Shown piece by piece: positions 1-6,149 of a stretch of DNA of 9,047 nt. Position 1 is the first letter of the stretch, and the number at the start of each line of letters is the position of its first letter. The notes under the pieces are model-generated. The model did no database searches. It was not told the origin of the DNA and saw only the letters and a program-made list of their open reading frames with translations. The stretch is from the NCBI GenBank assembly GCA_904420235.1, contig CAJFUS010000144.1, positions 1 to 9,047 on the forward strand, read 5' to 3'. The translations under genes and the position numbers were made by a program. Source of the stretch: Candidatus Neoanaerotignum tabaqchaliae. GTDB taxonomy: Bacteria > Bacillota > Clostridia > Lachnospirales > Anaerotignaceae.

Positions 1-78
1 AGCTGCCCTCATGGAAGGCCAACCATTATTGAACTTACAAAATATGAGCTTGAGAAAAAATTTAAGAGGATACAATAA
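1..78 (+). CDS. mutL: DNA mismatch repair protein MutL, C-terminal end (partial)
   Basis: Reading frame 1 is open from the window edge to a TAA at 76-78 and gives 25 residues beginning SCPHGRPTIIEL and ending in a lysine-rich helix. CPHGRP followed by a hydrophobic strand is the conserved end of the MutL C-terminal dimerisation/endonuclease domain, where the Cys and His help bind the metal in MutL proteins that have endonuclease activity. MutL couples MutS mismatch recognition to strand incision or excision. The rest of the gene lies outside the window. Only one base separates its stop codon from the miaA start, and the miaA ribosome binding site lies inside the mutL coding end, so the two genes are probably translationally coupled. 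mutL-miaA adjacency is common in Firmicutes, which supports the call despite the short fragment. Confidence 0.88.
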   Translation, partial: SCPHGRPTIIELTKYELEKKFKRIQ

Positions 79-79
79 A

Positions 80-1024
80 ATGGGAGAATATAAAAAGCCT
101 CTGATTGTTATAGCGGGCCCAACTGCCTGCGGAAAAACCGACTCGTCAATACTTTTAGCTCAAAAAATCGGCGGAGAAATTATATCAGCCGACTCAATGC
201 AAGTGTATAAATATATGGATATAGGTACGGCTAAAATAAAGAAAGACGAGATGAAAGGGATAAAACATTATCTTATAGACGAGTTTTATCCCGACGAAGA
301 ATTTAATGTAAAAATTTTTCAGGAGAAAGTTAAAAACTATATAAATTTGATATATGAAAAAGATAAAATACCAATACTTGTTGGCGGAACAGGATTTTAT
401 ATAAACGCCATAGTTTACGATAATAATTTTATGTTATCTAATGGAGTTTCATACAGAGACAATCTTGAAAAAGAAGCCCAAAAGTATGGAAATGAATATC
501 TATATAACAAACTGAAAGCAATAGACCCTGAATACGCTTCAGGCGTGCACTATAATAATGTTAAAAAAGTTATACGAGCGCTTGAGTTTTATTATCAAAC
601 AGGCAAAAAATTGTCTGAGCATAACGAGGAGCAGAATAAAAATCAGTCTCCTTATAACACAGCCTTTTTTATACTTAACATGGAAAGGGAAACTTTGTAT
701 GAAAGAATTAACCGTCGTGTTGACATTATGATAGAAAACGGACTTGTGGACGAGGTTAGAAACCTTATTAAAATGGGGTATAGTCCTGAGTTAGTTTCAA
801 TGCAGGGTCTTGGATACAAAGAAATAGTGCCTTATATACAAGGAAAAACAACCCTTGATGCAGCAATAGATGAGATAAAACAAAAAACAAGGCACTTTGC
901 CAAGCGTCAGCTTACATGGTTCAGAAATAAAACGGACGGACAATGGCTTGACGTTACGGGAGAATCCCCGCAATATATTTGTGACAAAATGTTCGATTAT
1001 ATCAAATATAAGGGAGTAGTTTAA
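80..1024 (+). CDS. miaA: tRNA dimethylallyltransferase (MiaA)
   Basis: The 314-residue product transfers a dimethylallyl group from DMAPP to N6 of A37 in tRNAs that read codons starting with U; MiaB then methylthiolates it. Visible family motifs are the P-loop GPTACGKT (residues 13-20; Cys17 stands where Ser or Val is usual), DSMQVY (38-43, with the general-base Asp38), DIGTAK, HYLID, VGGTGFYI, the NNVKKVIRALE segment, the GLVDEV...MGY helix, SMQGLGYKE, and the C-terminal KQKTRHFAKRQLTWFR tRNA-binding segment. The length is normal for MiaA. I place the start at ATG 80 rather than the in-frame ATG at 11: AAGAGGA at 64-70 is well spaced for 80, the residue after it leads straight into the first beta strand, and the upstream extension overlaps the mutL end. 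It is the second gene of the mutL operon and ends 4 nt before the next gene. Confidence 0.97.
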   Translation: MGEYKKPLIVIAGPTACGKTDSSILLAQKIGGEIISADSMQVYKYMDIGTAKIKKDEMKGIKHYLIDEFYPDEEFNVKIFQEKVKNYINLIYEKDKIPILVGGTGFYINAIVYDNNFMLSNGVSYRDNLEKEAQKYGNEYLYNKLKAIDPEYASGVHYNNVKKVIRALEFYYQTGKKLSEHNEEQNKNQSPYNTAFFILNMERETLYERINRRVDIMIENGLVDEVRNLIKMGYSPELVSMQGLGYKEIVPYIQGKTTLDAAIDEIKQKTRHFAKRQLTWFRNKTDGQWLDVTGESPQYICDKMFDYIKYKGVV

Positions 1025-1028
1025 TTTT

Positions 1029-2315
1029 ATGGACACGCTTAATAATTTTATAATGGAAAAGTTTAATATCAGTGAAAATGTCCTTAAATTCGCTCTTAAA
1101 TGTGAAAATGAAATAAAGGATAAATTTGATGAGATAGATAAAATAACCGAATATAATCAGCTTAAAGTTCTTAACGCCATGCAGAAAAACCGATTGAGCG
1201 AGGCGCACTTTGCCGCTACAACCGGCTATGGATATAATGATTTGGGTAGGGACACCCTTGAAAATATATATGCCGATATATTTCACACCGAGTCGGCCCT
1301 TGTTAGGCCCCAGATAATTTCCGGAACCCATGCCCTTACTGTGGCCCTTGCCGGAAATCTCCGCCCCGGCGACGAGATACTTTCTCCGGTAGGTGTGCCA
1401 TATGACACTTTGCAGGGCGTTATAGGCATACGTCCGGAAAGAGGCAGTTTGAGCGAATACGGAATTACATACCGCCAGGTTAATCTGCTTCCAGACGGAA
1501 ATTTTGACTATGAAGGTATAAAAAAAGCCTTGAATGACAAAACAAAGCTTGTAACAATACAAAGGTCGAAGGGCTATGAATGGCGTGAGTCCTTTGGAAT
1601 AGAAAAAACAGCGGAGCTTATTAAATTTATAAAAAGCGTTAAACCGGATGCAATATGTATGGTAGACAACTGCTACTGCGAGTTTGTTGATTATTTTGAA
1701 CCGACTGACGTTGGTGCTGATATGGCCGTAGGGTCTCTTATAAAAAATCCTGGCGGCGGTTTGGCACCCATAGGCGGATATATAGTTGGAAAAGAAGAAT
1801 ATGTCGAAAACGCCGCCTGCCGTCTTACATCGCCGGGCCTTGGCAAGGAAGTAGGAGCCACTCTTGGCATAAACTCACTTCTTATACAAGGACTCTTTAA
1901 CGCTCCGCAGGTTGTTGGCGGAAGTCTTAAAGGTTCCGTATTTTTATCACGAATGTTTGAAAATCTTGGATTTAACGTAATACCGAAATCAAATGAAAAA
2001 AGGGCGGATATAGTTCAGGCAATACAGCTTAATTCCGCTGAAAACGTTATAGCCTTTTGCCAAGGAATACAAAAGGGCGCACCGGTAGACAGTTATGTTA
2101 CGCCGGAGCCATGGGACATGCCCGGATATGACTGTAAGGTTATAATGGCCGCTGGTGCATTCGTTCAGGGTTCTTCAATAGAACTGAGCGCGGACGCTCC
2201 TATAAAGCCTCCGTATAATGTTTTTATGCAGGGCGGGTTAAGCTGGCACCATTCAAAAATCGGTATAATAATAGGCCTTCAAACAATGGTTGACAAGGGC
2301 CTTGTAAAGCTGTAA
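1029..2315 (+). CDS. PLP-dependent methionine gamma-lyase / aluminium resistance family protein
   Basis: This 428-residue protein belongs to the Met_gamma_lyase-type fold-type I PLP enzyme family (relatives of Bacillus YnbB), often labelled aluminium resistance protein. Supporting stretches are HFAATTGYGYNDLGRDTLE near the N-terminus, IISGTHALTVAL, the PVGVPYDTL segment, MVDNCYCEFV with Asp213 as the likely PLP pyridine-nitrogen contact, and GSLIKNPGGGLAPIGGYI, where Lys239 is the likely Schiff-base lysine. A C-terminal QGGLSWHHSKIGII segment is also typical. The substrate in vivo is not established for this clade; the lyase name is by homology to Cys/Met metabolism enzymes. ATG 1029 is preceded by AGGGAG at 1011-1016, a rather long 12-nt spacing. 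An in-frame ATG at 1053 lacks any ribosome binding site. The gene follows miaA directly, with no hfq between them as is seen in many relatives. Confidence 0.9.
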   Translation: MDTLNNFIMEKFNISENVLKFALKCENEIKDKFDEIDKITEYNQLKVLNAMQKNRLSEAHFAATTGYGYNDLGRDTLENIYADIFHTESALVRPQIISGTHALTVALAGNLRPGDEILSPVGVPYDTLQGVIGIRPERGSLSEYGITYRQVNLLPDGNFDYEGIKKALNDKTKLVTIQRSKGYEWRESFGIEKTAELIKFIKSVKPDAICMVDNCYCEFVDYFEPTDVGADMAVGSLIKNPGGGLAPIGGYIVGKEEYVENAACRLTSPGLGKEVGATLGINSLLIQGLFNAPQVVGGSLKGSVFLSRMFENLGFNVIPKSNEKRADIVQAIQLNSAENVIAFCQGIQKGAPVDSYVTPEPWDMPGYDCKVIMAAGAFVQGSSIELSADAPIKPPYNVFMQGGLSWHHSKIGIIIGLQTMVDKGLVKL

Positions 2316-2330
2316 GGAGGTATAATATAA

Positions 2331-3827
2331 ATGAAAAAAACAAAACAACTTATAGCCTCGATTTTAACTTTTGCGTTAGCAGCAACGGCCATTGCTCCAA
2401 TCACTCCTGTTGTTCAGGCTTTTGCTGAAACCGGAGGTGCGCAAACTTCAGAAATTCAGACGTCATCAGTTCAGCAGCCTTCCATTTATGCTGAAAGCGC
2501 TATATTAGTTGAGGCTGACACAGGAAAGGTTCTTTTCAGCAAAGATGAAGACAAAAGAATGTATCCTGCAAGCATGACAAAAATACTCACATCACTTATA
2601 TTTTTAGAATATTTTGAACCAAACGATATAATAACGGTTGGAACAGAAATTAACGACATAAGCCTTGACTCAAGCAAAGCCGGTCATGTTGTTGGCGAAT
2701 CTATAACAGCAGAAAACCTTGTTAGGGGACTTATTATACCAAGCGGCAACGATTCTGCCGCAGTAGCAGCATGTGCCGTAGCAAGAAAATACAGCAACGA
2801 TGATTCTTTAAGCAATACTCAATGCGAGCAGATATTTGCAGAGCTTATGAATAAAAAGGCGGAAGAACTTGGCTGTACCGGAAGCAATTTTGTAAATCCT
2901 CATGGCTATCACGATGAAAATCACTACACAACGGCTTCAGATATGGCAAAAATATCCATAGCCGGAATGCAGAATGAGACAATTAAAAAAATAGCCTCGG
3001 AACAAAGTTTTTCCGGAAATGGTCTTGGAAGCTTTCAGCAAGACGGTCTTGAGTCTCAGGACTATAACTGGACAAGTCATAATCTTTTAATAACAAACTC
3101 AGATTATAACTATCAATATGCTTCTGGAATAAAAACCGGATTTACTGATGAGGCCGGAGACTGCGTGGCCGCCTATGCTGAAAAGGATGGTGTTAGGCTT
3201 GTAGCAGTTGTATTCAACTCTGAAGACCCTAACAGGTGGATTGACGCTAAGAATCTTTTTGAGTATGGTTTCAATAATTTCGGATACTTCACAATAAATA
3301 AAGCAGGAGATACAGTTGCTACGGCTGACCTTATTTACAATAAATCCGACGGCGGAAATACACTTGATTTAATTATAAATGAAGAAATAACTCTGTTTTT
3401 AGCTAAAACTGAAGTTGGAAGTTTAAAAACCAACATAAATGTAACGGCTACAGACCTTATTGCCGAAAAGCAAAATGAGGATTCTTCATCAGAAAATACA
3501 GTTCCTGTTTTAAAAGCACCCATAAGCAAAGATGCCGAAATCGGAACAATTTCCTATGTAAGCCAAGATGGTACAGTTTTAGCCGAAACACAAATTTATT
3601 CGTCAAGGGATGTTGAAAAAGCCAATATATTTTTACGAATGTGGTATAATATAAAAACATTTGTATCAAACTTTATAGAAAATATAAACATTATTAAAGT
3701 TGTTATTATAATTTTAGTTATAATTATAATAATACTTCTTATAAAAATACTCAAAGGACGCAGAAATAGAAACAGATATACTTATTCAAGACTAAAATAT
3801 AAATACAGAAAAAGAAGAAGATTTTAA
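2331..3827 (+). CDS. D-alanyl-D-alanine carboxypeptidase, S11 family (DacA/DacF-like PBP)
   Basis: This low-molecular-weight penicillin-binding protein removes the terminal D-Ala from peptidoglycan pentapeptides and so limits cross-linking. The Sec signal peptide spans residues 1 to about 32 (MKKTK, a hydrophobic Ala-rich core, then QAFA before Glu33). A Ser/Thr/Gln-rich spacer follows, then the peptidase S11 domain with all three catalytic motifs: SMTK (Ser81 nucleophile, Lys84), SGN (138-140) and KTG (268-270). A PBP5_C-like beta domain fills roughly 320-435. A transmembrane helix (about 454-474, almost all Ile/Val/Leu) and a 22-residue Arg/Lys/Tyr tail end the protein. Relatives usually anchor with an amphipathic helix, so a full membrane span is notable. 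AAGGAGG at 2314-2320 overlaps the previous gene's stop and sets the start. At 498 residues it is somewhat long for the family. It is the last gene of the mutL operon, before the terminator at 3841. Confidence 0.95.
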   Translation: MKKTKQLIASILTFALAATAIAPITPVVQAFAETGGAQTSEIQTSSVQQPSIYAESAILVEADTGKVLFSKDEDKRMYPASMTKILTSLIFLEYFEPNDIITVGTEINDISLDSSKAGHVVGESITAENLVRGLIIPSGNDSAAVAACAVARKYSNDDSLSNTQCEQIFAELMNKKAEELGCTGSNFVNPHGYHDENHYTTASDMAKISIAGMQNETIKKIASEQSFSGNGLGSFQQDGLESQDYNWTSHNLLITNSDYNYQYASGIKTGFTDEAGDCVAAYAEKDGVRLVAVVFNSEDPNRWIDAKNLFEYGFNNFGYFTINKAGDTVATADLIYNKSDGGNTLDLIINEEITLFLAKTEVGSLKTNINVTATDLIAEKQNEDSSSENTVPVLKAPISKDAEIGTISYVSQDGTVLAETQIYSSRDVEKANIFLRMWYNIKTFVSNFIENINIIKVVIIILVIIIIILLIKILKGRRNRNRYTYSRLKYKYRKRRRF

Positions 3828-3840
3828 ATAATATGTATAT

Positions 3841-3889
3841 AAAACCTCGCTATATAACAAAAGCAGTTACTATAGCGAGGTTTTTATTT
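3841..3889 (+). terminator. Rho-independent terminator after the mutL-miaA-dac operon
   Basis: A perfect 14-bp stem pairs 3841-3854 with 3871-3884 (core ACCTCGCTATA). The upper part can extend by TAAC/GTTA with one bulged base, and the stem is followed by TTTTTATTTA. It lies 14 nt after the carboxypeptidase stop. The left arm begins with AAAA, giving a short T-run on the other strand, so the hairpin may also stop minus-strand transcription from the amidase gene that converges on it. Confidence 0.93.
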
Positions 3890-3930
3890 ATAAAGCCTAA
3901 AAAGGGTATAAAAACAGCGATATATATTTC

Positions 3931-3954
3931 TTCGCAAAACACAACTTTTGCGAA
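3931..3954. repeat. Small perfect inverted repeat (9-bp stem)
   Basis: TTCGCAAAA at 3931-3939 and TTTTGCGAA at 3946-3954 pair perfectly around a 6-nt loop, CACAAC. The hairpin sits 40 bp past the amidase stop (minus strand) and 42 bp past the operon terminator's T-tract. No clear U-tract follows it in either direction, so it is a weak terminator or mRNA 3'-end stabiliser at best. The stretch 3828-3994 otherwise holds no gene. Confidence 0.5.
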
Positions 3955-3994
3955 TAAATTATACTATAAAAATATTAAATCCATATAATTTTAT

Positions 3995-4579
3995 TTATTC
4001 TATCATGTCTACATCTATTTCATAGCTGTTGTTATCAATTGGCGCTACAAACGGCAAATTAAAAAATTCTGCTACAGTCATCGCCAATGTTTCTGCTATT
4101 AAATCAATATTTTCCTTAATCCATTGCTCGTCTTCTGGATTATCGTGATAAGCTGTTTCTATAAGCACTGCCGGAGCTGTTGTTCTTCTTATTTCACCAA
4201 GTGAAGTTGTTGGAACAGTTTTCACTTTATCTGGGTCCGGATAAATTTTTTTATAATTTTCTGCCAGCATATCTGCGAACATCTTTCCCAAATAGCTTAC
4301 TGGACTATAGTATATATCAACTCCTGATAATTGCCCCTTCATAGATTCCGGCGAAGCATTTGAGTGTATAGACAAATGCAAATCATAATTTCCAGCATTT
4401 GAGTCTGCTATTGCCTGAGACACAGGCCTTGATGTATCATTTCTGCTAAATTCTATGCCGCTTGCCTCAAGATACGGCTCAATCTCGTCGGCAATAAGAT
4501 TCATATAATATTCTTCGCTTCCTCCTGTTAAGTACTCGTTGTATTCCTGAACTGATGGGCTTAAAAAAATTTTTGGCAA
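3995..4579 (-). CDS. N-acetylmuramoyl-L-alanine amidase, amidase_3-type with SPS motif
   Basis: A 194-residue protein made of a single amidase_3-like domain, which would cut the bond between MurNAc and L-Ala in peptidoglycan. Visible are the first strand KIFLSPS (3-9), a Glu-rich segment SEEYYMNLIAD (21-31) holding the likely zinc ligand Glu22 or Glu23, SIHSNA with zinc ligand His72, and VLIETAYHDNP with the catalytic Glu141. The usual first-ligand motif DPGHGG is replaced by LSPSVQ, with no His there; I recall a clostridial subgroup with this SPS motif. There is no signal peptide, membrane span or cell-wall-binding domain. This resembles CwlC-type amidases that act when the mother cell lyses, but that role is inferred. 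I chose the TTG at 4577-4579 because GGAGGG lies 7 nt upstream; the only longer reading begins at another TTG (4630) inside the AT-rich leader. The gene is convergent with the operon before it and divergent from the CoA-transferases. Confidence 0.87.
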   Translation of the reverse strand: MPKIFLSPSVQEYNEYLTGGSEEYYMNLIADEIEPYLEASGIEFSRNDTSRPVSQAIADSNAGNYDLHLSIHSNASPESMKGQLSGVDIYYSPVSYLGKMFADMLAENYKKIYPDPDKVKTVPTTSLGEIRRTTAPAVLIETAYHDNPEDEQWIKENIDLIAETLAMTVAEFFNLPFVAPIDNNSYEIDVDMIE

Positions 4580-4586
4580 TTTATAA

Positions 4587-4592
4587 CCCTCC
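4587..4592 (-). promoter_or_regulatory. Ribosome binding site deciding the amidase TTG start
   Basis: The minus strand reads GGAGGG here, 7 nt before TTG at 4579. No ATG or GTG is available in frame at a proper distance, so this site supports a non-ATG start for the amidase. Confidence 0.8.
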
Positions 4593-4645
4593 AAGTTTTT
4601 TACTAATTTAATATATAATATAAAAATCAAAACAAATTGCTACAA

Positions 4646-4674
4646 ATTATATTGTATACAATATATAAATTAAA
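4646..4674 (-). promoter_or_regulatory. Candidate sigma-A promoter for the amidase gene
   Basis: On the minus strand TTTAAT (4674-4669) is followed after 17 nt by a perfect TATAAT (4651-4646). The -10 fits the consensus and the spacing is ideal, but the -35 matches only 3 of 6 bases. The leader would be about 60 nt. The surrounding DNA is very AT-rich, so a chance match is possible. I did not see a convincing sporulation sigma (E or K) pattern. Confidence 0.4.
4648..4665. promoter_or_regulatory. 18-bp perfect palindrome, operator-like
   Basis: TATATTGTATACAATATA is identical to its reverse complement over 18 bases. The TTGTATACAA core resembles operators of GntR-family (FadR/FCD-type) repressors. 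It overlaps the -10 and the spacer of the candidate amidase promoter, where a repressor would act. It lies about 215 bp upstream of the sigma-54 promoter. No GntR gene is in the window. Confidence 0.45.
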
Positions 4675-4741
4675 TAAATTTTATTAATTCGGCATTTTCT
4701 ATATTATTTTAAAAATTTGATTAACTATTTTTTATTATGTT

Positions 4742-4777
4742 GTATTCATATTAGAATAACTATTCATTTTTGAATTG
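4742..4777 (+). promoter_or_regulatory. Two abutting 18-bp dyads, candidate activator sites (UAS)
   Basis: Box 1 (4742-4759) has TATTC-N6-GAATA and box 2 (4760-4777) has TATTC-N6-GAATT, with the outer C and G of box 2 also pairing. The boxes match at 13 of 18 bases as direct repeats and share the half-site length and 6-nt spacer of TyrR-type boxes. Their centres are about 114 and 132 bp upstream of the -24 GG, or about -138 and -156 from the expected transcription start, a normal distance for a sigma-54 activator. The activator gene in this window has a TyrR-like HTH. The AT-rich background weakens the case. Confidence 0.5.
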
Positions 4778-4879
4778 ATATTTTTGTATTTCTCTTCAAC
4801 TTTTATTCGTTTTTAAATATTACACAAATTAAGAATTTAAATAATCACCGAAAATACAGCTTCCTTCCCTTTTCTTTTT

Positions 4880-4896
4880 TTGGCACATGTTTTGCT
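4880..4896 (+). promoter_or_regulatory. Sigma-54 (RpoN) -24/-12 promoter
   Basis: TTGGCAC at 4880-4886, five bases, then TTGCT at 4892-4896 match the RpoN consensus. The invariant GG (4882-4883) and GC (4894-4895) are separated by exactly 10 bases. Transcription should begin near 4906, giving a leader of about 44 nt before the CoA-transferase ATG. A sigma-54 activator is encoded just downstream of the two CoA-transferase genes. No competing sigma-A promoter is evident in front of this operon. Confidence 0.88.
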
Positions 4897-4949
4897 TATT
4901 ATAAAATTAAAGAAATTAAGTTTATCTTGATTTTGGGGAGGAATATAAA

Positions 4950-6128
4950 ATGTTTAATTTACCATTAAAAGATATAAAAATTCTTGATTTAAGCGAAGGA
5001 CTATCATGCGCTTTGGCAACAAAATACTTTGCAGACTTCGGAGCCAAAGTAGTTAAAATAGAGAAACCATCTGGAGACAAAACCCGCAAATGGGCTCCTT
5101 TAAAAAACGGAGAAAGCCTTTACTTTAACTATCTTAATAGCGGGAAGCAAAGTATAACACTTGATATTAAAACCGAATATGGCATTAACATTTTTAAAAG
5201 ACTTGTAAAAAAATATGACGTTATATGCACAAGCCATGAAACCAACTACATGGAAAACCTTGGAATAGATTATGAATCCCTTAAAAAGCTTAAAAGTAAT
5301 ATAATCTATGCCTCATGCACATATTTTGGCGATTACGGACCATTAAGCGGCGCTCCCGGAAGCAGCATAGTTGCACAGGCACGAGGAGTTGCAATGGATA
5401 TGACAGGAGTTGAAAACGGATATCCCGTAAAATGCGCTCCGTCAGTTGCCGAACATTATGCGGCTGGCTATCTCTACACAGGCATAATGCTTGCCATTAT
5501 AGATAAAATTAATAGAGGCATTGGACAAAAGGTTGATATATCAATTCTTGATTCTATATTCTCATGCATAGAAGCGGCTCCGGCGGCATATTCAATGACA
5601 AATGAAATCCATACAAGGCGCGGAAACTTCGACCCAGCTGCGGCTCCTTATGATACGTATGAAACTCAAGACGGATATGTTGCCATAGGATGTTCAACAC
5701 AGTCTCAGTGGCACAAATTATGTAAAGCTCTTGGTTTTGAGGATTTGGAAAATGACCCAAGGTTCGCTGAACAGGAAACAAGGCGTGCCGGATACCTTGA
5801 TAATCTTCAGCCAATACTTCGTGAAAGAATGATAAAATTCAAGAAAGACTATGTTCAAGAAGCATGTCTGGAAAACGGCATACCCTGCTCAACTGTAATG
5901 AATATTAAAGAAATTTCCGACCTTCCGGATATTAAACAGTATGGGTTTCTTTTTGATGCCCATGACACAGTATTCGGAAAAATCAGTTATCCGTCAAATC
6001 CATTTAAACTAAGCGACTCTGTGCAAAAAGAATGGTCTCATGCTCCAAGGCTTGGAGAAAATACATCGTCTGTGCTTATGGAAATAGGCGAGTTTGATGA
6101 CATTGACAGAGATAAACAAATTGGCTGA
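4950..6128 (+). CDS. Class III (CaiB/BaiF) CoA-transferase family protein, degenerate active site
   Basis: A 392-residue member of the formyl-CoA transferase/CaiB family, normal in length. Family features are the first strand IKILDLS, FADFGAKVVKIEKPSGD, Trp48 followed by APLKNG, YFNYLNSGKQSITLDIK, GIGQKVDISILDS and the C-terminal APRLGENT. The catalytic surroundings have changed. The FRC-type DFTHxxAGP is here DLSEGLSCA (13-21), the conserved YDN tyrosine position is Ser138, and the nucleophilic Asp (Asp169 in FRC) is Glu168 in the segment PSVAEHYAAG. The same positions are intact in the next gene. I infer a non-catalytic or altered partner subunit of a heteromeric CoA-transferase, as with other paired class III enzymes such as BbsE/BbsF. 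GGGGAGG at 4935-4941 sets the start. It is the first gene after the sigma-54 promoter and ends 21 nt before its paralogue. The substrate is unknown. Confidence 0.93.
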   Translation: MFNLPLKDIKILDLSEGLSCALATKYFADFGAKVVKIEKPSGDKTRKWAPLKNGESLYFNYLNSGKQSITLDIKTEYGINIFKRLVKKYDVICTSHETNYMENLGIDYESLKKLKSNIIYASCTYFGDYGPLSGAPGSSIVAQARGVAMDMTGVENGYPVKCAPSVAEHYAAGYLYTGIMLAIIDKINRGIGQKVDISILDSIFSCIEAAPAAYSMTNEIHTRRGNFDPAAAPYDTYETQDGYVAIGCSTQSQWHKLCKALGFEDLENDPRFAEQETRRAGYLDNLQPILRERMIKFKKDYVQEACLENGIPCSTVMNIKEISDLPDIKQYGFLFDAHDTVFGKISYPSNPFKLSDSVQKEWSHAPRLGENTSSVLMEIGEFDDIDRDKQIG

Positions 6129-6149
6129 TAGAAATTTGGAGGTGTTTTT

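Noticed and set aside
11..79. Longer miaA reading with a start at ATG 11
   Set aside because: The extra 23 residues overlap the mutL end in another frame, and the ribosome binding site at 64-70 fits ATG 80.
1002..1562. 186-codon open frame on the minus strand
   Set aside because: It lies wholly antisense to the end of miaA and the PLP-enzyme gene, shows no family motif and has no ribosome binding site.
3690..3755. ATA/ATT-rich run as a simple DNA repeat
   Set aside because: It encodes the Ile/Val-rich transmembrane helix in frame, which explains the composition.
4580..4630. Longer amidase reading from TTG 4630
   Set aside because: No ribosome binding site precedes it, the added residues come from the AT-rich leader, and TTG 4579 has GGAGGG at 7 nt.
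5709..5724. TGGCAC inside the first CoA-transferase gene as another -24 element
   Set aside because: No TTGC follows at the required distance and it lies within coding sequence.
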